From contig NZ_JBAKHX010000005.1 of NCBI RefSeq assembly GCF_036906915.1, positions 1 through 64,000 on the forward strand: DNA of 64,000 bases, read 5' to 3'. The notes below the pieces were generated by a model. The model worked only from the letters and a program-made list of their open reading frames with translations. It did not search any database and was not told the DNA's origin. This document shows, piece after piece, positions 24,006 to 30,902 of the stretch. The stretch is from Phytohabitans sp036906915 (lineage in GTDB: Bacteria; Actinomycetota; Actinomycetes; Mycobacteriales; Micromonosporaceae). The translations under genes were made by a program, and so were the position numbers. Position 1 is the stretch's first letter. The number at the start of each line of letters is the position of its first letter.

Positions 24006-24761
24006 ATGCGTAGGGTCACACTGGAAGGCGGCTCGATCGCTGCTTGGTTGGCCGAAGAGGCGCCTGGCCCCGGCGCGATCCTTGGACATGTGGTCGCCAC
24101 CGGGCACGGCCGGGCGTGGGCCGACCGGTGGCCTTCGCCGTCGGCGCTGCTCGTTGAGGTAGGCGGCAATTACCTGCTTGCCGGTACGCCGGCGGCGGTC
24201 GACCCGGCGGCGCTGCGCCCACTAGTCACGGGGTTTCTCGCCGCGTCGAAGATGTTCGCGCCGGTGGTGGCGGAGGCCTTCCCGGACCGGATGGTGTGGG
24301 ACCGGCTCATCTACCGGCTGCCGGCCGGGCACAGCGGTCCGCCGTCGGGTCCGCTGCCCGGCGTGCGCGCACTGTCCGCGGCGGACGCGGAGGCGGTCGC
24401 GGGGTTGAGCGAGGAGGTCGCCTGGGTCGTCAAGACCTGGGGCGGGCCCGCCGGGTTGGCCAGCTATGCCCACGCGCACGGTGCGTTCGTCGACGGCCGG
24501 CTGGTGGCGGTGGTCGGCACCTTCTTCCTGGGCGTCAGGCACGAGGACGCCGTTGTGGCGACCGAGCCGCAGTGGCGTGGACGTGGGCTGGCCACCGCCT
24601 GCGCACGGGCGTGGTGCGCCGGCGTGGTGGCGCGGGGTCGCACGCCGACCTGGACCACCTCACCGGACAACCATGGCAGTTGGCGGATCGCCGAACGGCT
24701 GGGCCTGGAGCTGGTACGGCGCGACGTGCTGCACGTGATTGGTGTCGACGTTTTCCGTTAA
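24006..24761 (+). CDS. GNAT-family N-acetyltransferase
   Basis: The 251-residue protein has a C-terminal GNAT domain (about 120-240): AVVGTFFLGVRHEDAVVATE followed by the acetyl-CoA loop QWRGRGLATACARAW, then TTSPDNHGSWRIAERLGLEL. The N-terminal half resembles the GNAT-like pre-domain of GCN5-related proteins of this size. The acceptor is unknown. The ATG at 24006 is the most likely start, although an in-frame ATG at 23979 is possible and neither has a strong ribosome-binding site. No operon partner is evident. Confidence 0.82.
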   Translation: MRRVTLEGGSIAAWLAEEAPGPGAILGHVVATGHGRAWADRWPSPSALLVEVGGNYLLAGTPAAVDPAALRPLVTGFLAASKMFAPVVAEAFPDRMVWDRLIYRLPAGHSGPPSGPLPGVRALSAADAEAVAGLSEEVAWVVKTWGGPAGLASYAHAHGAFVDGRLVAVVGTFFLGVRHEDAVVATEPQWRGRGLATACARAWCAGVVARGRTPTWTTSPDNHGSWRIAERLGLELVRRDVLHVIGVDVFR

Positions 24762-25016
24762 CGCTAAGCACCGCCAAACCGCGCGCCTCATGCCTCAGGT
24801 GTACGCGGGCCGGCGCGCAGGTGGCGAAGCGGTCCTCAGCCAGCGGTGGCGTCGGACCCGGGTCGGCGAAGCGGTCTTCGCCACCATCTCCCACCGCTGT
24901 CGCCCTCGCGGTGCGGCCAAGCTGGTCCAACAGTTCAACTCGCCGTGGTCGGGGCCATTGCCGGCCTGGCGCTGATTGGCGTACTCCATCGTGTCGAACT
25001 TCAATCGACGGACTGC

Positions 25017-25616
25017 TCATGACGTGCGACCGTGCGTCGCACCCGTCGGCGGCATGACCGTGCGGAGGCGGGCCTGCGCGCGCACCATCCGGTGTCCCTC
25101 GATGGCGAGGCCCGGGTCGACCAACGACTGGAAGAGCAGGCCGTTGAAGAGGGCGAGTACCAGCCCGGCGGCGTCCCGGCCGCTGGCGTCGGTGCCTAGG
25201 CCGAGCACCGTGGCGACCTCGCCGCGGGTGCGCCGGAACCCTTGAGATAGCAGGCCTCTTATCCGTTCGTCGTGGGAGGCCCTGGCGAGCGCGCCGAGGA
25301 AGTTGCGGGCGAGGCCCTCATGCTGCCGGCGGCTGTCGGCCACGACGGCCAGCGCAGCGCGGAACCGCTCCTGCGGTGCACGTGCCCCGAGCTCGTCGAG
25401 GCGGTGCGCGATCTGCGCGAGCCACCGGTCGAGCCCGGCGATGACCGCCTCCGTGACGAGTTGGTCCTTCGATCCAAAGTGGTAGGTGATGGAGGCGAGG
25501 TTCGCGCCCGCCTCGTGGGCGATCGCTCGAGCGGTGATCTGCTCCGGCGGAAGGCGTTCCAGGCATCGGAGGGTGCCCTCGATCAACTCGGATCGGTTGC
25601 TGCGCTGCGGACTCAC
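25017..25616 (-). CDS. TetR-family transcriptional regulator
   Basis: The 199-residue protein has a canonical TetR DNA-binding domain: LIEGTLRCLERLPPEQITAR, then AIAHEAGANLASITYHFGSK. It has a C-terminal ligand domain with a hydrophobic helix (AAGLVLALFNGLLFQSLVDP). The start is GTG at 25616. It is divergent from the DoxX-like gene at 25664 with only 47 bp between the starts, so one operator can control both. Confidence 0.9.
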   Translation of the reverse strand: MSPQRSNRSELIEGTLRCLERLPPEQITARAIAHEAGANLASITYHFGSKDQLVTEAVIAGLDRWLAQIAHRLDELGARAPQERFRAALAVVADSRRQHEGLARNFLGALARASHDERIRGLLSQGFRRTRGEVATVLGLGTDASGRDAAGLVLALFNGLLFQSLVDPGLAIEGHRMVRAQARLRTVMPPTGATHGRTS

Positions 25617-25663
25617 GGGTTAAATTGTACAAGCGTTTAGATTCCGCTTCCTGGAGGCACGCC

Positions 25664-26011
25664 ATGACCGTCGCCACCACGATCATTTCTGTTCTGCTTG
25701 CCGCCCTGCTCGTCCTCGCCGCCGCACGCAAGCTCAGCCACCGCCCCTCGGTCGTCGCTACGTACCGCCGCGTGGGGGTGCCGGAGGAACGGCTCAACCT
25801 CCTCGCGGTGCTGCTGCTGGCCGGTGCGGCAGGCCTTGTCGTTGGCCTATGGTGGGCGCCGGCTGGGGTCGCGGCCGCAGCCGCGCTGGTTGGCTACTTC
25901 GGGTTGGCGATCGGCGCACACGTGCGTGCCCATGACGTCGGCAACACGCCGATGCCCGCGCTCTATCTGGCACTGTCAGCTGCCGCGCTAACCTCCTACC
26001 TCGCCGACTAG
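25664..26011 (+). CDS. DoxX-like membrane protein
   Basis: The 115-residue protein has four hydrophobic helices. The first reads ISVLLAALLVLAAARKLSH, and the second loop has the RVGVPEERLNLLAVLLLAGA pattern typical of DoxX-like (DoxX_2) proteins. These often sit beside TetR or MarR regulators and have no well-defined chemistry. Control by the divergent TetR gene is likely. The 47-bp gap contains the small palindrome TTGTACAA (25625-25632), which may be part of the operator. Confidence 0.82.
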   Translation: MTVATTIISVLLAALLVLAAARKLSHRPSVVATYRRVGVPEERLNLLAVLLLAGAAGLVVGLWWAPAGVAAAAALVGYFGLAIGAHVRAHDVGNTPMPALYLALSAAALTSYLAD

Positions 26012-26337
26012 TGCAAGCGCCGCCGGCCAGCGCGCTTGATGCGGTATGGGAGAGGGCGGCCGGCAGTGCGGCGGCTGCCGGTCGTTGGCGCGCCGTATGT
26101 TCGCCGGATGATCGACACCAACGTCCGGTCATCCCTCGGGGCCAGAAAGCGCTCTCCGATCCGGTCGGGTATGGCTATCGCTGCTGCTCTGTGAATGGCC
26201 GACAGCAAGATCCGCAACGTGAAATCGTCGGGTTGAGAGAACTGGTTGCGATGTTATGTGTTTTGGGGGTACACAGACGGTGATCTCGTGATCCACAATA
26301 CGTCTCTGTGTGTCCAGCAGGAGTGCGGCTTGGCTCG
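26012..26337. other. Intergenic stretch with possible 5' leader hairpin
   Basis: No gene is apparent. At 26271-26311 the sequence ACACAGACG can pair with CGTCTCTGTGT (two extra bases in the right arm), with an inner GATC/GATC pair. This gives a stem-loop about 27 bases before the GGDEF/HD-GYP start. It does not match the conserved core of known c-di-GMP riboswitches that I can recall. It may be a leader structure or an operator. Confidence 0.35.
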
Positions 26338-28572
26338 ATGTCGGAGGCGAAGGTGGCGGTCGGTCCGGATCGGATGGCGGCGCGGCGTCGGTTTACACGG
26401 CGGGCAGTCGTGGCCGCTGCGGCCTGGCTCCTGTTCTATGCGCTGCTTACGGCCTTGAGTCGGGACTCCCCGGCGTTCGCCCGGTTTGTCTCTAACGTGA
26501 TATATCTGGCGCCCCTGGTCCTTATGGTGCCGCTGTGCTACCTGGCGGCCCGGCGCGTCACCAGTCGCCTACGCCCAACATGGTGGCTGCTGACGGCGTC
26601 GAATCTCTTATGGCTCACCGGCGAGCTGATCTGGTCGGGCTACGCCTATCTGGCCCCGGACGGCGCCTCCACTCCTTCCGCAGCTGACGTGCTCTATCTG
26701 GCTTCGTACGCCTTGGCGTTGCCTGCGGTCGTGGTCGGCTTCGGCGGCGTCCGGTCCGACCGGAGACTGCGGGGCCTGCTGGACGCCGCGCTGGTGGCGC
26801 TGGCCGTGGGTGCGGCGGGCTGGACGCTGGTGATCGGCCCGCTGCTGCCACGGTCACCGCAGCTGGGTGCGGTCGTGGCGTTCGCATACCCACTTTTGGC
26901 CGTCACGATCATCACCTTGCTGATCGTCGTGGGGCTTTGCGGCCACCGGGCGGTGCCACGATCGATACTGATCGTCGGTGCGGCCTTCACCCTCGCGGGC
27001 CTGTCGGACGCTGGTTACTCCTACCTGTACACGATCCATTCGTATGATGACTCCAGCTGGCTCAACCTCGGCTGGCAGGCGGAAGCGGTGCTGCTCTGCG
27101 TTGCCGCGCTCACGGCGGCGCGGATACCGGAGCACGAGCCGCGCGTGCGGCGGCTCGACAGGGACGCGGCGGTGCTGCCCGCGACGGTGGCTGTGGTGAC
27201 GGTCGTCTGCCTGGCCGCCGTCGACCACCTCGGCGACGGCAGCCTCGGGCTGTCCACCCTGGTCATCGCGGTGCTGCTGTTCGGCGGCCTCCTTATCCGG
27301 CAGGCCCTGGTGACCCGAGACCGGACCCGGCTCGCGACCGCTCTAGACGCCGCCCTCCGCGAACAAGAGCGACTAGCGATCACCGATGGCCTCACCGGCC
27401 TGTACAACCGGCGCTTCTTTGAAGAGATGCTCCAGCTGGAGGCGGACCGCTCGGCCCGTCAAGGCGCTGCGCTCAGCCTAATCATGATCGATCTTGACCG
27501 ATTCAAGAAGATCAATGACACATTCGGCCATCCCGCCGGCGACGTCGTACTGGCGGAGACCGCGAATCGCATATGCCGGGCGGTGCGCCCGAGCGATCTG
27601 GTCGCCCGCTACGGCGGGGAGGAGTTCGTGTGCCTTCTTCCCGGCGCCGACGAGGAGACGGCCCTGGAGGTGGCCGAGCGGGTGCGGTGGATACTCGCCC
27701 GCATACCCATGACCCTGCCCGACAGCCGCGAGGTCCGGCCCACGGCATCTCTCGGCGTGGCGAGCGCCGGGATACGCGGCGGACGCCCGCTGGCGGACAT
27801 CCAAGGGCTTATCCACGACGCGGACGGTGCGCTGTACCGGGCCAAGGCGCATGGCCGGGATCGCGTCGTGGCCGCTGGACGCATCGCCGACCCTGCTCTG
27901 GACACGGACCCCGACCTACCCGCTGGGCTGGTGTGGCTCGCCGACCAGATCGACGCCCGGCTCAGCAGCCACGAGCACAGCACGGCGGTCTCGCGGTGGG
28001 CATTGCTCACCGGCGAGCGGCTCGGACTGGGCCAGGCGGCGCTGCGCCGGGCGGCCGCGGCCGCCCGGCTGCACGACATCGGCAAGATAAACGTGGACGA
28101 GGCGATCCTCACCAAGGCCGGCAATCTGACCAACGCCGAATGGCGCGTGCTGCGCCGGCACCCGGAGGAGGGTGCCCGGCTTCTGGTGGATCTGAGCGAC
28201 CGGGCCGACCTCGCCCCACTGGTAGCCGGCCACCATGAGCGCTTCGACGGCACCGGCTATCCAGCAGGCCTGGCCGGCGATGACATACCTATCGAGGCGC
28301 GCATCATCGCGGTGTGCGACTCCTGGGCTGCTATGCGCGCCGACCGGCCTTACTCCGCGCCACTGACCGAGAGTCAGGCTCGCGAACAAATCCTCCAAGG
28401 ACGCGGTACGCAGTTCGACCCTGTCGTGGCCGATGCGTTCCTGGCTCTACTCGACGCCGGCGCCATCGACGAACTGGCGCCACTGCGGCTGCGCCAGCCA
28501 GATGTGTCCGCAGAGCCCCACGCACCGGTCAGCATGCCCACAGTGGACGCCCGCGTCCAACGGACAGGTTGA
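26338..28572 (+). CDS. Membrane GGDEF/HD-GYP cyclic-di-GMP enzyme
   Basis: The 744-residue protein has an N-terminal membrane sensor of about eight to ten helices (residues 20-330), a GGDEF domain (about 345-510), and an HD-GYP domain (about 545-715). The GGDEF active loop RYGGEEF is near residue 425 and the metal motif IDLDRFKKINDTFGH is intact. The HD-GYP domain has LHDIGKI and the full HHERFDGTGYP signature. All key residues of both activities are present, so it could both make and break c-di-GMP, with the membrane part sensing the signal. The ATG 26338 start lacks an ideal ribosome-binding site; GTG 26323 is an in-frame alternative. It stands alone. Confidence 0.92.
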   Translation: MSEAKVAVGPDRMAARRRFTRRAVVAAAAWLLFYALLTALSRDSPAFARFVSNVIYLAPLVLMVPLCYLAARRVTSRLRPTWWLLTASNLLWLTGELIWSGYAYLAPDGASTPSAADVLYLASYALALPAVVVGFGGVRSDRRLRGLLDAALVALAVGAAGWTLVIGPLLPRSPQLGAVVAFAYPLLAVTIITLLIVVGLCGHRAVPRSILIVGAAFTLAGLSDAGYSYLYTIHSYDDSSWLNLGWQAEAVLLCVAALTAARIPEHEPRVRRLDRDAAVLPATVAVVTVVCLAAVDHLGDGSLGLSTLVIAVLLFGGLLIRQALVTRDRTRLATALDAALREQERLAITDGLTGLYNRRFFEEMLQLEADRSARQGAALSLIMIDLDRFKKINDTFGHPAGDVVLAETANRICRAVRPSDLVARYGGEEFVCLLPGADEETALEVAERVRWILARIPMTLPDSREVRPTASLGVASAGIRGGRPLADIQGLIHDADGALYRAKAHGRDRVVAAGRIADPALDTDPDLPAGLVWLADQIDARLSSHEHSTAVSRWALLTGERLGLGQAALRRAAAAARLHDIGKINVDEAILTKAGNLTNAEWRVLRRHPEEGARLLVDLSDRADLAPLVAGHHERFDGTGYPAGLAGDDIPIEARIIAVCDSWAAMRADRPYSAPLTESQAREQILQGRGTQFDPVVADAFLALLDAGAIDELAPLRLRQPDVSAEPHAPVSMPTVDARVQRTG

Positions 28573-28576
28573 AATT

Positions 28577-28741
28577 CGCGGCGGCGTAGCTCCTCGGTCC
28601 GCCATGGGTGTCGAGGCTGACGTTTTCGCCGTCGAGAATGAGTCGGCGTCGCGGGAACCGGGCGGCCAGGGCGGGCAGTTCGGGGTAGGCATCGACGACG
28701 TCATCATTTGCCGGGCGGCGGTGGTCGCGATCGCGAAATAG
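28577..28741 (-). pseudogene. Fragment of an ATP-dependent DNA ligase domain
   Basis: The minus-strand translation contains DDVVDAYPELPALAARFPRR and then LILDGENVSLDTHGGPRSYA. This matches the stretch of LigD-type and other actinobacterial ATP-dependent ligases in which ripe target residues (AYPEL ... VLDGEIVALD) precede the nucleotidyltransferase core. Only about 55 residues remain, without start or catalytic lysine motif, squeezed between the GGDEF gene and the sugar dehydrogenase gene. It is a deletion remnant. The identification is by motif resemblance. Confidence 0.5.
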
Positions 28742-28785
28742 GCATTGACCGGCGTCTTGCGGATGCGGAGGGATTGCACCGAGGT

Positions 28786-30030
28786 TCAGCGGTTCGCCAC
28801 CCCGCCGCCAGAGGCTGGCTGGACCCGCTCGAACCGCACCCGGCTCAGCCATCCCGGGAGGTCACTGAGCACATACAGCTCGCCGTGCACATCGGTGCCG
28901 ATCGCGGTCGGCTGGGTGGGGAACTTGCCGATCGTGGCGGACTCGTAGCCGCCCCTGGGTTTGGGACGCACGGCGAACGCGAGGGTCGAGCAGTAGTCGC
29001 TCGCGACGTAGGTCCCCCATGCCTCCGGGGTGGCGGACCCTCGGTACACCACGCCGCCGATCACCGAGCAGTTCTCCGTAAGGAAATGTTCGTACTCGAA
29101 GACCGGGTCGGTGTACCGCACGCCCGACCGGCATTGCTGCGGGTCGAACACCGGGGTGCCCTCCCGGCAGGACCAGCCGAGGTTCGCCCCACCCTGCCAC
29201 GGGCGGATGTGGTTGATCTCCTCGACCAGGCCTTGGCCGACGTCACCGATCCACAGCGAGCCGTCGACCGGGTCGACGGAGAACCGCCACGGGTTGCGCA
29301 GCCCATAGAGCCAGATCTCCGGCCGCGCGCCCGCCACGCGGACGAACGGGTTGTCGAAGGGCACGCAGTAGGGCTTCGCCCCGCAGGTGCGGTTGACATC
29401 GATCCGCACGATCTTGCCGAGCAGGGTGCCGAGGTTCTGACCGGCCTTGAACGGGTCGTTTGCGTGGCCGCCGTCGCCGAGGGACCAGTAGAGGTAGCCG
29501 TCGCGGCCGAACGCCACCTGTCCGCCGTTGTGGTTGCCGTACTCGGCGTGCTCCTGGGTGAGCAGCACCTGCACCCGCTCGGGAGCGCCGATCGGCACTC
29601 GCGCCAGGGTCAGCGCACCGGCCGGCAGGCTCGTGTAGGCCACGTAGAGGATCCCGGTCCGCGCGAAGTTCGGCGCAGGCGTGATGCCGAGGAGGCCGCG
29701 CTCGTTGTCCGACGTGTCGATCCGGGCGGTGAGGTCGAGCACCGGCTCGGCCGCCAAGCCGGTGTCGGGGTGGTAGGCGCGGACGGTGCCGTCCTTCTCC
29801 GCGATCAGCATCCGGCCATCCGGCAGCCCGGTGATCGCGATCGGACGCCGCAGGCCGGAAGCCACCTGTTCGGACACCACGGTTAGCTCAGTGAGTGGCA
29901 CCGCGCGGGTGTGGGATGTGCCGGCCACGGCGATGCCGGCCACCGACACCGAGGCCAACAGGAACGCAGACAAAGCCAGAACGAGCAGGCCGGCCAGCAT
30001 GGCGGCCGGGCGACAACGCCGTCGCGACAT
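28786..30030 (-). CDS. Secreted PQQ-dependent sugar dehydrogenase-like protein
   Basis: The 414-residue protein has an N-terminal signal (hydrophobic about 10-36) and a six-bladed soluble glucose dehydrogenase fold. Landmarks are VASGLRRPIAITGLPDGRML, NERGLLGITPAPNF, YGNHNGGQVAFGRDGYLYWS with the catalytic-type histidine in NHNGG, LRNPWRFSVDP, and DVGQGLVEEINHI. Such enzymes oxidise sugars outside the membrane using PQQ, though many homologues have unknown substrates. GAGGAG precedes the ATG at 30030. It stands at the left edge of the carbohydrate locus. The palindrome at 30215-30228 is upstream of it. Confidence 0.85.
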   Translation of the reverse strand: MSRRRCRPAAMLAGLLVLALSAFLLASVSVAGIAVAGTSHTRAVPLTELTVVSEQVASGLRRPIAITGLPDGRMLIAEKDGTVRAYHPDTGLAAEPVLDLTARIDTSDNERGLLGITPAPNFARTGILYVAYTSLPAGALTLARVPIGAPERVQVLLTQEHAEYGNHNGGQVAFGRDGYLYWSLGDGGHANDPFKAGQNLGTLLGKIVRIDVNRTCGAKPYCVPFDNPFVRVAGARPEIWLYGLRNPWRFSVDPVDGSLWIGDVGQGLVEEINHIRPWQGGANLGWSCREGTPVFDPQQCRSGVRYTDPVFEYEHFLTENCSVIGGVVYRGSATPEAWGTYVASDYCSTLAFAVRPKPRGGYESATIGKFPTQPTAIGTDVHGELYVLSDLPGWLSRVRFERVQPASGGGVANR

Positions 30031-30550
30031 GTTTCAGCTCCTCGAGCAGAGTGGAGGACGCAATCTGGGAGCGCCCCTAACCGTACATCGATGCTCGGCA
30101 ATATCCAACCATGCTTTGGTTGTCACTGTCACCGCCATGGGAAGGTCGCCGTGACCACTCGTCCTCACGGACTTGATCTCCTCGACGTCCGAGACGCTGC
30201 TAGGACGTCCGCGTTCGAATCGATTCGAGCATCGAGGTGTGCCCGCCGCCGTCCCGGTCGGGTACGGCTCTAGGCTTCGATGTTCGGCGCCCTCGTCGAT
30301 CAACGTGTGGGGCGGCTGAGGTCGACGCGCATCTGTGGCATGTGCGCCACGCGCTATTTCTGGCCGTCCGCGAGAAAAGTGTTATCCGCGACCGCTGTCG
30401 ACAGTCGCAAATCGAAAACCGCATTCCAAGTATGCTTTTGACGGCTCCCTCTTGAAGGATCGTGAACAATCTGGCAATCTCCAAGCATCGATGGTGGGCG
30501 TTCTTGTAATGCCCTAGTTGATGCGGGCGGGTCGAGTCCCATTTCGGGAT
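30031..30550. other. Long intergenic region with a 14-bp palindrome
   Basis: No coding sequence is recognisable. TCGAATCGATTCGA at 30215-30228 is a perfect palindrome of the kind bound by LacI-type dimers, about 190 bases upstream of the divergent sugar dehydrogenase. The part from about 30350 to 30500 is visibly richer in A and T than its surroundings and probably holds promoters for the genes to the right. Confidence 0.4.
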
Positions 30551-30564
30551 TGTTAGCGCTAACA
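30551..30564. promoter_or_regulatory. LacI-type operator upstream of the GH95 gene
   Basis: TGTTAGCGCTAACA is a perfect 14-bp palindrome with the central GCGC typical of LacI-family operators. A near copy, TGTTAGCGTTAACA, occurs at 42983-42996 upstream of the GH127 gene. The shared motif suggests one LacI-type regulator, possibly the gene at 47512, controls both. Confidence 0.72.
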
Positions 30565-30605
30565 TGCGCGGCGGTCGCCCTCAACCCCCGGAAGGGCAAA
30601 ACACG

Positions 30606-30878
30606 ATGTTGAGACGCAGCTTCATCGCCAGGCCCGTCGGGGGTGCGTTGCTGAGCGGCAACATCGGCAGCGTCGCGTCCGCCGCCGATGTCGGCACCCT
30701 CGACCCGTATGTGCGGCAGGTGGCGGAGACGATTGCCTGGGCGGTCGGGGTGAAGACGGAGCCCTCCCGTGAGGGTGGGATGAACGTCGCCCAGCTCAGC
30801 AACGGCGGCTTCCAAGGCGATGTCACGGTCGCCGACGGTGCGCCATCCACACCATCCATCACCTTCACCAGCCCCTGA
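30606..30878 (+). CDS. Short secreted ORF, possible remnant
   Basis: The 90-residue frame starts at an ATG with GGAAGG upstream: MLRRSFIARPVGGALLSGNI followed by a signal-like segment ending in VASAA. Near its end it has LSNGGFQGDVTVADG, which resembles the WPGGFQGEVTVT start of the CBM2 domain in the next gene. I do not recognise the middle part. It could be a genuine small secreted protein, or a collapsed CBM2 enzyme left between the operator and the GH95 gene. Confidence 0.35.
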   Translation: MLRRSFIARPVGGALLSGNIGSVASAADVGTLDPYVRQVAETIAWAVGVKTEPSREGGMNVAQLSNGGFQGDVTVADGAPSTPSITFTSP

Positions 30879-30902
30879 CCCGCACTGCCTGGAGAAAACG
30901 CC

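Noticed and set aside
24762..25016. Possible coding in the gap between the GNAT and TetR genes
   Set aside because: Frames are short and without homology; the genes are convergent and the gap is a normal size.
30214..30229. TTCGAATC resembling a tRNA T-loop
   Set aside because: No acceptor or anticodon stems around it; the sequence is a 14-bp palindrome and better read as an operator.
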